Of a stretch of DNA of 64,000 nucleotides, positions 32,585 through 45,038 are shown piece by piece. This DNA comes from Geranomyces variabilis (taxonomy: Eukaryota > Chytridiomycota > Chytridiomycetes > Spizellomycetales > Powellomycetaceae). The notes beneath the pieces are model-generated. The model searched no databases, was not told where the DNA came from, and worked only from the letters and a program-made list of their open reading frames with translations. The stretch is taken from the NCBI GenBank assembly GCA_027603065.1, contig JADGJP010000028.1, positions 1 through 64,000 of the forward strand, written 5' to 3'. Position 1 is the first letter of the stretch. The number at the start of each line of letters is the position of its first letter. A program made the translations under genes and the position numbers.

Positions 32585-35500
32585 TCATGCGACGACCGCT
32601 CTCGGCCCGCCGCCGCCCACAGATGCTCGCGCACCGCCGACGCGATTCGTGGATCCCGTCGCTTGCTCAAGCTTTCGCGCTAGCATCTTATTTTCCTGCT
32701 GCAAGAAAGCCTTTTCCGTGGTAAGAGTGTCGATTTTCAGACGCCATGCTTCGAGATCTTTGTTGTGACGGATGAAAACAATGAGGGGCTGCATGAGCGG
32801 TGGATTTGACGCATGGGCACAAATGTCTTACCTGGCACATCTTGTAATGGTGGTCGGACGTCAGCAGCCGGAGGTGGTACTACTTTGGTGGCAATTAGCA
32901 ACGACTCAATTGGAATTGCGATTATATTCGCTCACCTATTACACCGGAACCGGTCGGCGGTGGGTCGCGACTTTGGCTCTCGCCCGCCGGAGTGCTTGCC
33001 AAACTCTTCCATATCAATGACCTGCGTTCCGGCGGTGTTCTATAGATTGTACGGCAATCGCAAAATGTTAGTCATGATGACGCGGCCAGGTTTGTGCGCG
33101 CAAAGCTACATGCCTATTATTGCTCTTTTGCGCTTCTTTTTCGGCAGCCGCTGCCGCGGCCCTCGCATCAACCCAGCGTCTCTCTCCCTCTTCAAGCCGA
33201 CGCGTTAGGTCCGCCTCCTTTCTTCGCAACTCGTTGCGCTCCGCGCGCAGCGAGTCGACCATTTCTCTCGCCAGCACGTATTTCCGCTCCAATCCATGCG
33301 CAGACCGCTCGTCTGCGATGCGCGCTTGCCGTACATCAGCGCGTGCGGCATATAGTCGGCGGATCTCGGCTTTGAGCATCGCGATCTGTGTAGATTGCGT
33401 CGCGCCGGCCTCCTGAAGCGCGAACTGCGATTCAGTCAGCTGTTTTTCGAGGTTGACGTTTTTTCGCCGCATTTCTTCCAGGACCGGATGCAAGCGTTTG
33501 AGCTCGGTAGACAACCGCGCCGACTCAAGCTTGTAATCAATCGCTTCCTTTTTCGCCGCCGCGATTTCCTGCTCCGATTTAACACGGATCGTGTCTGTGA
33601 TACCCAACTGCGTTTGCAAAAACACTTTATCGCCTTCAAGTGCCTCGTTCCGCGCGCTACGTTTCAGGCTTTGCTTCTTTTCCGTCAGCCATCGGTTTTG
33701 CAAGCGTTCGTTCTCGGCTTTGGCTTCTCGCAACTCGGCCCTCATGCTCTGCATCTCGAGCTGGTGAGCGTTGGTTTTGTCTTCATGTTTGGACTGCACC
33801 AGCGCTGCACGCAGCGCATTGACGTCGTGCTCCTTCTTCTCGAGCTCGTAAACGATATGCTTGGACTCTACATCCAAGTTACCGCATTCGCGGTCAAGCG
33901 CCGTCGCGCGCTCCGATACGATCTGTTTTTCCTGCAACGCCTTTTTGAGCGTCTCTTTTAACGCGATAAGCTCGAGTCGCAGTGAGGCATTGTCATGTCG
34001 GAGTGTGACGGTTGTGTTTTCGGCGGCTGCTAGTGCGGTGTGGATGTCTGCTGCGTGTCGCGCTTCGATCTGTTCTTCTTTTCGCGCCACATGGGAGAGC
34101 GTTTCGTTTTGAAGCCGGGTCCCAAAGTCGTGCTTGAGGTCGGCTATTTGCGCTTTGAGTTCGGAGATTGTTTGCGTTTTGCGCTGCAGTTCCTCCTTGG
34201 CAAGCTAAGTGGTCATAACATGGATTAGGTACGAAGTTTTCTGTCTCTTGCACGTCTCGCGCTGTAAGTTTTGCTCTACCTCGTGGCTCTTGGTAACCTT
34301 GTCCAACTCCTGACGATAGAGCGACTCGGCTACCTGAGCCTCCACAAGCTCGTTCCTCGTATCTCGACCCGTCCGATCCGCTGAGCTGAGATTACCGCGC
34401 AGCTGTTTCAGATTGTCCTGCAATCCAGTATTCTCTACCCGCACGTATCAGCTGATCGATACGCCTCGCTATACAACACACACAACGGATTAAAACGAGC
34501 CAATTACCAAGATCTTTCTCCCGAGCAGCTTTTTCCGCATCGGCCTTTTCGATCCTCAACACCCGCAGTGTGTTTTCAGCTTCAAGAAGACGGGAAGCGA
34601 GACTTTGCTTGGATGTCTCGACATGCTGAAAGGTTTGGTCACGTTTTGCCATGGCTGCAAGCGAGTCCTCCCACTGCTTTTCCAGCATCTTCTTCGAGGC
34701 GGCGAGCTCGTTTATCTCTATGGCGCAAAAATCGTTATGAGCGGGCGAGGCGTTCGCATAGGTCAGACGTTATCTCTGAGAGCGCCCCTTACCTCGCTGC
34801 ATTTTGTTCATTGCGCCTTGAGCCATGGCAGTTTCGTTGCGTTGGCCCTTCAGGACATCTTCCATCTCCTTTTTAGTCTTGACTAACTATTTCGCAACGT
34901 CCATAGAAAAAAACGCCCCCAAAATGATGAGAAACACAAAACAATAACAGGGTGGGTTTGCACCCATTTTCTTTTCCTGGCAAACGGAATAAACTCACGG
35001 CTTCGTATTTCTTTTCCATTTCCTGCGCCGCAACTTCTCCAGCTTTCCGCCTTTCAGCTTCGAGATCAAGCTCTTTTTTGAGCTTTTCTTCTACCCGGCG
35101 CTGGATCTTGATGCTGGAGAAGTAGGCTGCGTTGACCTCGTTCATTTGCGCAAGTTTTGTGGCGGAACCTTCTAGCCGGGTGCGGGTTGTTGTGAGCGCT
35201 GAGGAGAGAGACTATGACAGAAATAGGAGTGTGAATCATGTTCTTCATTGTAGCCCCGCATGGTGGCTGCAGCTGAAAGAAGAGCGGCGCTATGACTTTA
35301 CCTTGCTGTTATCCATCAGCCGGGCAATCTCGCGCTCAGCGGCCTCTCGATCGCTTTCGAGGATCTTGCGGTTGGATTCGCTGTACTGAAGGATCGAGCG
35401 TCTGCCAAACGGAAGTTGAATAAGATTTCGGAACCTTTCTCATCCAGCGCTTTCATTTCCATCATCTCCGCATTCCAGGCGGGGGTGTTTGTACCCCCTC

Positions 35501-35840
35501 ACACAAGAACCTACATTCTCCCTAACCCTTCATTCATATTCCCAATCTCCTTCTTACACCGCCACAGCTCCACGCCCACATTCTTCTTCTCCTCCTCCGT
35601 CATATGCACGGCATGTTCTTTTGCCCTCAACTGCGCATCCAGATCCGCCATATGCGCATCGACGGCCGTGAGCAGCGTTTTCTGAAATCGGAGATAGTGA
35701 GATTGTAGCACGGCATGGTCTTCGGACGAGATGTCGTGGGGCGGTAGAGGGAGGGTTGTGCTTGGCTGTGGGGGCAGCGGGGAGGAGCTGAGGTCGGGGA
35801 GAGAGGAGGGTAGCCGTGGGAGGAGGGTTGGCGGTGCCAT
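32585..35840 (-). CDS. Long coiled-coil protein with CCDC40-like N-terminus, about 9-10 exons
   Basis: Starts at the ATG 35840 (MAPPTLLPRLPSSLPDL..). A proline-rich head leads to HYLRFQKTLLTAVDAHMADL and EEEKKNVGVELWRCKKEI, resembling the start of CCDC40's coil (RFQ..L... and ..LGVNLYEVQQ). Further coils lie at about 35400-35280, 35145-34990, 34690-34540 and 34440-34270, with the main one in the exon 34204 to about 33105. Short 3' exons encode NTAGTQVIDMEEFGKHSGG, YHLRLLTSDHHYKMCQ and PLIVFIRHNKDLEAWRLKID. CCDC40 works with CCDC39 as the 96-nm axonemal ruler. The C-terminus does not match CCDC40 as I remember it, so another ciliary or centrosomal coiled-coil protein is possible. Middle exon borders are approximate. 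Confidence 0.7.
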
Positions 35841-36397
35841 TTTCTTGCTGGTTGTCGCCTGAATTCAAGCTGGTTGGGGAAAAAAAAATGACAGCGGTGC
35901 CCGGAGGCAGCGGCAATGAGTAACTTTTGACAGCCGCCGCCCACGTAAGAGTCATAAAATATGAGGCTAAAAATAGACTTCGGGCTTCGAGTTTTACGTT
36001 CTCTGGATATAGATCTTGTTCACCTCCGTGCACCGCGCTCAATATCTGTGCGACTTCAGCACGCCTGCGAGAACAAGTTCTAGGCGAAAAGCTCGTTCGG
36101 ACCCAAACCGGCTTGCAGTGTTCGCGCATCGCTATAAGACCGTCTCCATTGTGAACCGGACGATGCACAGCCATCCTCATTCTAGAGCTGATAAAACATA
36201 GTACGGGACAGCGCTTCCGCCTTTTAAAAAAACTTCGCGCCCTCATTACGGAGCCAAAAAGGGCCGCGATCGGCAACGCAATGGTGACCCATTATGACTC
36301 ATCGGACGCGCGAGCGAAGGAGCAACTGGAATGAATATAATAAAGCAGATGTTCCAATCGCTGCCGCGCGGGCAAACCACTGCCAGCTTCCGCCGTG
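35841..36397. other. Intergenic, upstream of the coiled-coil gene
   Basis: 557 bp without a supported gene or obvious RNA. Confidence 0.5.
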
Positions 36398-38701
36398 TCA
36401 CCTGTAACGCGGTCCAGGATCATGTTTGTCACCCCTATGCCGCTTTCGGGGCGGGCTTTGGGACCGCCGGTGCCTTCGCCGCGGGGACATGGACCGCGAC
36501 CTTGATCGTGATCTTGAGCGTGATCGCCGCTCTTTCCGGCTGCGACTGCTTCGCATCGGAGATCTGGAGCGCGAGTCACGCCGCCGCGATGGTTTGTGCA
36601 ATTCGCGGGATCGTGAACGCGTACGGCGGTCTGCCTTTTGCCCACCATCACCGCGCCGGTCCTTCAACAACCGCTTCTCAGGCCTGGGAGACCGGGATCT
36701 TGAAGGCGAGGTGCGATTGCGGCTGCGGCTACGCGACCGTCTGCGGCTGCGAGACGTCGAGCGAGGCTTGCGGCGGTCGCGAGATGCAGAGCGGGACCGG
36801 CGACGATTGCGGGGCGCCGAGCGAGACCGCGAACTGGACCTAGAGGTCGTGGACGGTGAACGGCGCCCACGTCGAGCAGATGATGGACGTGGCGAACGCG
36901 ACGCGCTGCGGCGAATAGCTTCTTGCGGCGATAATGATCTGCGTTCGTTGCGTGGCGGAGGCGAGCCATCTCGCTTTGCAGGCAAAGTGCTGGGAAGAAT
37001 TGCAGTGTTACGAAAGCTATGCGATCATGTACGGTTACGTTTGCGCGCAAAGGACACTACCTTTTCGTGGCAGATTTTGTGTCATTATTGATGGGAAAGA
37101 CCTTATCTCTCATGCCTCGCTTAAGCAATCTTTCGTCCTCGGTCTTTTGCACCTTTCGGGACTCATCTGCGTGAACTGGTTTCCGAAGGAGGAAAAGAGG
37201 GGTACTAAGTCAGCATCAAGATGCGCAGAGGAGCGGCGAGCCCCGCCGACAAAAAGGGGTTTGCTTCTCTAGCAGCGGTGGAAGTTGGCTGACTTTGTGT
37301 TTGAAGTGCCATTTGGGCTTTAAATTTGAGGCGCTCGAGCGGCGTCAGACGTTTCTGCGCGGCTGGAGGATCCGATGGGGCCGGCTGTTTCGAGCTCGGT
37401 GCTGGGTGTGCTTTTACAACTGCGGAAGACCTACATAAAGGGAATGAGCGGCAAGGCAACGCAGGAGCGGCTTGTCGAAGTCCTTACCCAACAATTGACA
37501 AGCCCAGGTCCTCCGTCCACGGTGCTTGACCATCGGATGTAAATGTCTTGACCGTATCCGCATTGCTATCAGTGCCAAACTCAGTTATATACTCTATTGC
37601 GCCATCCGTGGCCTCGACGCTCTGGGCACGGTCCTGCCTCCCCGCATGCGGCGGTGAACCGATTCGACGGTAAGGCGCGTAGCTAGGACTGGCGCGCCGC
37701 CGCCGCGAGCCGTGACCAACTCCTGAACTTTGCAACATGGAAATTTCCGCTTCCTGTGCATGACGACCGAGAGGTAGCTTATCACTGCGTCCTTTGTTCC
37801 GCGCGGACGTGGCGGTACTTGGCGTTTTTGTGCTGTCTTGTAATTCCTGATGGCGTTTGGCAACATATAGACAGCGGTAGAGATCACTGATGCCATAGTT
37901 TACGGCCAGTTTGTTGAGCGCATCGACTTCGTTGTCTTCCAAGTACTCGAGTACCTCCATCAGGTTCTCCCGGTTGATCAACGATTGCGGATCAGACAAC
38001 GAAGGCTCCTCGCCTTGCTCGGTTCCAGCCCCATCACCGGCGCTTGCTTCCTCATCGTCCTCATTGTCGCTTTCGATAATCTTCCCCCCGTAGTTGTATC
38101 CAATGGCCGCGCCGCAAGGCTTCTCTGGCACTGCTGCAGGTTGCGCAGAGGGTCCCGACACATCGCCTCGATTCCCGGATCGGGCAAGTAACTCATTCCA
38201 TTCGTCGTCTATACGTCGTAGCACCTGCTCTTCGGTTTTGGCCGTCCTCTCGGTGTCGATGACGTCGCGGTAGCGTTCAAAATTGAGGGCTTCCTCCTCC
38301 TCGTCGTCCACGCCTTGCTCGCCCGAGTGTTGCTGGTGGGCCGGGATGTCGGCAGGCAAAAAATCCAGCAGCTGGCGACCGTCAAAGCGATCAATGCGCG
38401 TCTCGCCATCCCCTTGCCATCTGACGAGATTATCCTGGTTCTCATGGTAGAAATGCTGTCCGGCGTCAGGGTACAGTCGGCAGGCCGTTCCGCCGATACG
38501 CAAAAGCTGAGTGGGATCAGCGAGTTTTGATCTGTAGTATTTCGCACGGCGCTCAGCCCGGGCCTTCAGATCGACCATGGTTGCCGTGAGCTTCTTCTCT
38601 TGCTTTTTCTAAAGTGGGGACGAAGAGGAATTGGGCTCAGCGTTGAGAGCTGGCGGAGATTGGAGAGCAAGTTGACGACCGCTTACCGCCTCGTGCCACA
38701 T
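36398..38701 (-). CDS. CLASRP: CLASRP / SWAP-type splicing regulator with RS domain, 5 exons
   Basis: Exons 38701-38687, 38608-37488, 37430-37294, 37166-37102 and 36973-36398 give 637 codons, all phases agreeing. The 15-bp first exon encodes just MWHEA, as in human CLASRP (MWHEARKHERK). Then come KKQEKKLTATMVDLKARAER with RRAKYY, a SWAP N-terminal block (RIGGTACRLY; RIDRFDGRQLLDFLP; EERYRD-like FERYRD), IGYNYGG, ASPSYAPYRR and IEYITEFG, all aligned with CLASRP landmarks. RLTPLERLKFKAQMALQTQ and KTEDERLLKRGMRDK match the C-terminal motif, and the last exon is a dense Arg/Ser domain. It should act in the nucleus in alternative splicing; CLASRP binds CLK kinases that phosphorylate RS domains. 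Confidence 0.93.
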
Positions 38702-39001
38702 TGCAGCAAATGCCAGCAGCGCCTCGCGCTAACTAAATCGACCGTCTTTGGCCGGGGGTACAGTCGCTCACAGACGGATGCTGCCACGTTTGCTGGTTGG
38801 GAATTTGGGAAAGAAACGCTCGCGTGTCACTTGCGGCCGCTGAAAGCAGCGCTCGCTCATCTTCATTCGGCACGCCGCCATCTCCCTCGCTGCTTTAGTC
38901 CTTCCTCCGACCGCCGCCAGCCGCCCGTCTGACTTCTCGGTTTCTCTGCGGTCGCCGCTCCGTCTGCATCTCATCCCGCCTCTGCTGCTGCATCGTGGAA
39001 A
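38702..39001. promoter_or_regulatory. 300-bp divergent promoter, CLASRP / COPA
   Basis: Separates the start codons of two housekeeping genes on opposite strands; GC-rich, no TATA box seen. Confidence 0.5.
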
Positions 39002-42000
39002 ATGCTTTCCAAATTCGAGACAAAGGTAGGCCCAAATCTTGCAGGCGCCCGCCCCCAAGGCGCCAATGCAACTCGCTCTCACCCACCGATTCCCTCCACC
39101 GCAGTCCAACCGGGTAAAGGGCTTGGCCTTCCACCCCAAGCGCCCATGGATTCTCGCGTCGCTACATAACGGGTCTGTCCAGCTATGGGACTACAAAATG
39201 GGAACACTCATAGACCGGTTCGACGAGCACGAAGGTACCTAGTGACATTGCACAGAGATCTGCTGCGCCTTCAGCGACCTTGCTTCACGCATCGCTTGCG
39301 GAGTGGCAGGGAGAGCCTTCGGGAAGCTTTTATGCCACGACCTTTGCCGCGCAACCGCTTAATGCTCCGACGTCCTCTGCTCACAGGTCCTGTTCGCGGA
39401 GTCGCGTTCCACCCAACCCAACCGCTCTTCGTATCCGGCGGTGACGACTACAAAATCAAAGTCTGGAACTGGAAAACGAGAAGATGCTTGTTTACTCTTA
39501 ACGGCCATATCGACTATATCCGCACGCTATACTTTCATCACGAGAGCCCGTGGATTCTTTCGGCATCCGACGACCAGACCATCCGCATTTGGAACTGGCA
39601 ATCGAGAAACTGTATTTCGATATTGACGGGACACAACCACTATGTGATGTCAGCGCAGTTCCATCCGAAGGACGATCTGGTCGTCTCGGCGTCCCTTGAC
39701 CAGACCATTCGTGTGTGGGACATCTCCGGTGGGTGACAGCCGCCTATGTCTGAAGGTCGTGTTGCCGCAACTTTCTAACATGGCGCCGGCAATTCGAAGG
39801 CTTGCGGAAAAAGCACGCGACTGCGCCCGGTACGGCGCCTGTGGATTACGAGTCCCGGATGGGTCCCGGTGGACAGGCCGATCTTTTCGGCAACACCGAC
39901 GCGATGGTTAAATACGTTTTGGAGGGTCACGACCGGGGTGTTAACTGGGCGAATTTCCACCCGAACCTGCCCTTGATTGTTTCCAGCTCGGATGACCGCA
40001 CTATCAAACTCTGGCGCATGAACGGTATGGAGACGCTGACGCACAGGCATCGGCGTTGCGAGTAGCTTAAGAAAACTCATTTTGCGCTTTACAGAAACGC
40101 GAGCCTGGGAAGTCGACACCTGTCGAGGGCACTACAACAATGTCTCCTCTGTCCTTTTCCACCCTCGCCAGGACCTAATCATCAGTGACTCCGAAGACAA
40201 GACGATTCGCGTTTGGGACATGACCAAGCGGACCGCCTTGCAAACATTCCGCCGCGAGCATGACCGGTTCTGGATTCTTATTGCGCATCCCGAGCTTAAT
40301 TTGTTTGCAGCAGGACATGACACCGGCCTGATCGTCTTCAAACTCGAGCGCGAGCGCCCTGCGCATGCTGTCCACCAAAACATGCTGTACTACGTCAAAG
40401 ACAAGTTCCTCCGTTCATACGACTTTGGCAGTGGAAATGACGTTCCGGTCATTACTATCCGCCGCGGTGCTACCGGCCAAGCGCCGCCACCTAAAGCGCT
40501 GTCGTATAACCCGGCGGAGCACTGCGTTTTGATCACGTCTGCACAGGACGGCGGCGTCTACGAGTTGTACAGCTTGCCTCGCGGTCAGGGCACTGGCGAG
40601 GCGGTGGAGTCCAAGAGAGGGAGCGGCCAAGCGGCCGTGTTCGTCGCTCGAAACCGCTTTGCCGTATTAGACAAAGGGGTGAGTGACATTCAAAGGCAAC
40701 GAGGGTAAATATATGTTGCTCACGTCACTCTTTGTTGGTGCCAGCTCGTCACCATCAAGGACCTGAAGAACGAAACGGTCAAGCAATTCAGGCCATCGGC
40801 AACCGCGGTCAACATATTCTATGCTGGGGCCAAGAATATGATTCTGACAACCGCGACGTCGGTGATCTTGTTTGACACGGAGACGCGCTCCCAAGTTGCC
40901 GAGCTCAGCGTCAATGGTGTTCGCTATATTGTGTGGTCGCCAGACATGTCAATGGTCGCTTTCCTGAGCAAACACAGTACGTAATGATGGGTCGCACAGC
41001 TGAGCAGGAAGTTGGCCCTGACATTTGATGTGCCCCAGCTATTGTGATTGCCACCAAAGAATTCGAGCAGCTGTGCTTGATTCACGAGACTATTAAGATC
41101 AAGTCCGGCGCTTGGGACGAGATTGGAGTGTTCCTCTACTCGACGCTCAACCACATCAAATACGCGCTTCCACAAGGGTAAGAGGGCTTTTGTTGAGCTA
41201 GATGAGTGTTGATTTGCAGCTAAAATAGCGCGTTTCTAGGGACAACGGAATCATTCGCACCGTCGAGCAGCCTGTTTACCTGACCAAGGTCAAGGGCAAA
41301 AACGTCCTGTGCCTGGACCGCGATGGCAAAGTCCGCGCCATCGCGATCGACCCAACCGAATACCGCTTCAAGCTAGCGCTCGTTCGCAAGAACTACAATG
41401 AGGTTCTCCATCTCATTCGCACGTCCAACCTCGTCGGCCAGTCGATCATCGCCTACCTGCAGAAGAAGGGCTACCCAGAGGTATGATCAAATTGCTTGGG
41501 ATGTGCGCGGCATGCGGATGATTTTTTAATCAATGTGGTCTGCCAGGTTGCTTTGCACTTCGTCAAAGACGCAAAGACAAGGTTTGAGCTTGCCATTGAG
41601 TGCGGGAACCTTTCCGTCGCCGTCGAAACAGCAACCACTCTGGACCGCGAGGACTCGTGGCAAAAGCTAGCGCTTGAGGCGCTCAAGCAGGGAAATCATC
41701 AGGTGAGGCTTGCACACGCTTGAATATCGCAACCTGCTGCAGAATCGCTAATTTTCTATATCATCCTTAGGTTTTGGAGATGGCGTACCAGCGAGTGAAG
41801 AACTTTGAACGGTTGTCCTTCTTGTACCTGATCACCGGCAACACCGACAAATTGCGGCGAATGCTGAAAATCGCGGAAAGGCGCAATGACACCATGTCGC
41901 GCTACCACAATGCGCTATACCTAGGCGATGTGGAAGAGCAGGTTACTCTGCTGAAAGACGTTGGTCAATGTAAATCATTTAGTGAAGGAAAAACAAGATC

Positions 42001-43695
42001 CCGCCGACTGCTGCTGCTAACAAATGTTCTCTTTTCCTCTTGAAGTGCCACTGGCCTACCTTGCCGCCAAGACCCATGGACTGAACGACGAAGCTTCCGC
42101 AATCCTGGCACATGCCGGCCTCGAAGCACCGCCTATGATGCCCGGAAAGGGCCACCTTCTCAAACCACCAACGCCACTACTCCGACACGGGAACTGGCCG
42201 CAACTGGCCGTTTCACGTGGCTTCTTCGAGGAAGGGCTGGTGGGCGGGGCACAGATTACGGGGGCTCCAACGGAGACGCAGGTCATGCAGGACGTTGGGG
42301 GATGGGCAGATGCCGCAGAGGATGACACACCTGCGTATGGAGCGGAAGAATCCCTGGGGTCCGCTGGAGCCGCTATCCCGATTGATTTGGACGCTGGCGA
42401 CGGCGACGGATGGGGCCTGGATGACGATCTCGACCTCCCCGACGCACCATCAGGAGACGCCAAGCCGTCAGAGGCGGCTGCGGGCGGTTTCCAGGTGCCC
42501 GTAGCAGGCACACCCTTCAGCGACTCGTGGGTGCGGAACTCGGGACTTGCCGCCGACCACGCTGCCGCTGGCTCGTTTGAGAGCGCGATGCAGCTGCTCA
42601 ATCGCCAGATTGGCGCGGTCAACTTTGCGCCGTTGCAACCCTTGTTTATCCGCGCGTGGCAGGCGTCGCGCGTGTACATGCCTGCGAACGCCTCGCTGGC
42701 GCCTTTGGATATTCCGCTGCAGCGCCAGGTTGACCGCCCTTTGCCGTATGCGTCTTTCAAGTTTTCAGGCTTGCTTGCGAAACTGCAGGATGCGTACGCT
42801 TTCACTAGAGCTGGCAGGTAAGGATCGGGAGGCGCGCACGGGCTCTTATTGCTATTTAAGGTCGTTTCCTGATTTGACATTGTTTCCGCCCCATTCGCAG
42901 ATTCTCAGATGCCCTTGCGACTTTTAAGACTATAATTCACCACATTATCATGACGGTCGTGGCCCGCGACGACGAAGTTGCCGAGGTAAGACCGATGTCT
43001 TACGTACTGCTCGTTGATGCAAAACTAATTACTAATCTCCGCCCCCCTATCCTCGCCACCCCTTCTCTCAGGTTCAGCAACTTGTCGACACATGCCGCGA
43101 ATACATCATTGGCTTGCAAATGGAGCTAAAGAAGCGGGACGAGCCAGACGTGAAGCGGCAGATTGAGCTGACGATTTACTTCACGCATTGCCAGCTGCAG
43201 CCCGCGCACCAGCAGCTCAGCTTGATGCAGGCCATGTCCATGTGCTTCAAGCAGCGCAACTTTGTCATGGCGTCGCATTTTGCCCAGCGCCTGCTGGAGA
43301 TGAACCCGGCGCCGACTCATGCTCAAAAGGTTATAAAAAAAAAAGACCCCTCCAAATATTATGTTGTTTTCTTGCCGAGAGCGAAAACAAAAAAGCTAAT
43401 TTTGTGTATGTCTTCGTTTTCCCCCCCGCCACTCACACAACAGGCGCGCGCACTGCAAGAACGATGCCAAAAGGAACCCACCGACGCCGTGCAAGTCGAG
43501 TACGACCAGTACAACCCGTTTGTCGTGTGCGGCAACTCGTACACGCCCATCTACCGCGGCAGCCCGGCGCAGAAATGCCCCTTCTGCCGTGCTTCGGTTA
43601 AACCCGAGTTTGCGGGCTCATTGTGCCAGGTGTGCGAGATTTCGCAGCTGGGCGCGCCGGGTACTGGGCTGAGGAGTTCGGTCGAGTCGAAATAA
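39002..43695 (+). CDS. COPA: Coatomer subunit alpha (COPI), about 14 exons
   Basis: The short first exon (39002-39025, MLSKFETK) splices to 39105. The protein matches alpha-COP end to end: the WD40 propeller ([79 protein letters not shown]), the central beta-propeller/solenoid ([60 protein letters not shown]), the acidic linker ([19 protein letters not shown]) and the epsilon-COP-binding C-terminal domain ([38 protein letters not shown]). Alpha-COP forms the outer COPI coat with beta'- and epsilon-COP and recognises KKXX cargo in Golgi-to-ER traffic. Introns are 50-90 bp, except the one at about 39235-39386 (roughly 150 bp). Confidence 0.97.
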
Positions 43696-43991
43696 GTAGA
43701 AAAGTGGGACGGCTTTATAACGGCGGACACTCTTTCTGTGTGGCTTGAATTTTTCTGTAATCAAAGTGGAGGGCAGTCAGGGGCCCCGACACCGACCTCT
43801 TTTACTTTCCATATAAAATTGAGGTCATTGTTCTGCAGCTCTGGCTCTGTCTCTGTTGTATGATCTAGCAGACGGGATGACCAGATAAACCCTAACGCCC
43901 TGCTCCTCCTTCCCCCGCCCCACCGAGGCAGAGGAGGAGCGACATTCGCTCGCGCGCCGTCTCTCCTTTTTTTCTCTTGTCTTTAGAAAAT
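43696..43991. other. Convergent 3' region COPA / arginase
   Basis: Short convergent spacer with tatataaaattg-type AT sequence near 43811; no gene seen. Confidence 0.5.
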
Positions 43992-45038
43992 CTAAAGCAA
44001 AGTCTCGCCCATGGCGGCTCTTGCCAGCGAGCATCCAATCTGCAGCGTCTGCATAACATAAGTCTGCTCGCCCAGCAGCGGGTTCACCTCCATAATATCC
44101 ACGGCAACCAAGTTTCCCGTCTCAAACAGCGCCTCGCAAATGTAATGCCCCTCTCTAAACGTCAATCCACCGCGGACGGGGGTACCGGTGGCGGGTGCGA
44201 CAGTCGGGTCCAGCGCATCGACGTCAAACGACAAGTGGATAGGGGACTCGGCGCCAAGGTAGTCGATGGCTTTTTGGACGATTGCGCCGATTCCGTGCTT
44301 GTCAACGTCGTGCATGGAGAATGCCTTTATGTTGTTTTCTTTGAGGATGCGCTTTTCGGGTGCGTCGACGTCGCGGAGGCCAATGTAGACGATGCGGTTG
44401 CGCGGGAGGCAGGGTGGGAGCCATTCGAAGCCGCGGATGTTTTCGGTGCCCTTGAGGCCCATGAGGAAGGAGACGGGGCAGCCGTGCAGGTTGCCCGTGT
44501 CGGTCGTCAGCGGCGTGTTGCTGGCGAGAAAAGGAAAAAACAAAAAACAATGAGTACAAAAGGGAACACCAAGCTCACTTCCTTTCCGTGCGCGTGGTTT
44601 AACTCACATATCAGCATGCGCATCAACCCAAATCACACCAACATTCTTATGCACCCTCGCACTACCCCCAACGGTGCCCATCGCCAACGAATGATCGCCG
44701 CCAAGCGTCAGCGCAAGCGCGCCACTCTTCACCACCTTCTCCACACTCTCCGCCACACTCTTTGTCACATGCGCGACATGCGCAACATTCTTCAGAATGC
44801 CGTGCACGCGATCTTCCTCGGCCTCAGGCTTGAGGTTCTCGTACGTGGGGAACTTTTCGTCAAAGTCGACTTTCCAGCCCAGGGATTTGATTTGGTCGAT
44901 TAGGCCGTGCTCGACCAGGCGGGCGGGGCCTTGTTCGACGCCGCCGCGTGGCTGGCCACCGGAGAAGGCTGCGCCGATGATGCCGACTGTGAGTGGGGAT
45001 TTGAGGAATTTGTGGTTGACTGCTTCGGCTGATGACAT
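43992..45038 (-). CDS. CAR1: Arginase, 2 exons
   Basis: Exons 45038-44608 and 44520-43992 (87-bp intron) give 319 codons, the usual arginase length. Manganese-binding motifs are intact: LTLGGDHSLAMGT, WVDAHADINTP (across the splice) and SFDVDALDPTVAPATGTPV, with GGLTFREGHYICE for the guanidinium pocket and MEVNPLLGE near the end. It hydrolyses L-arginine to ornithine and urea in the cytosol, supplying nitrogen, proline and polyamine precursors. Start is the only ATG before MSSAEAVNHKFLKSPLTVGI. Nearby genes are unrelated to arginine use. Confidence 0.97.

Noticed and set aside
36426-37091. Long + strand Arg/Asp-rich open frames
   Set aside because: Antisense shadow of the CLASRP RS domain, whose codons complement to Arg/Leu/Asp codons.
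43992-44903. + strand 308-codon open frame
   Set aside because: Antisense shadow of arginase, which has all metal-binding motifs.
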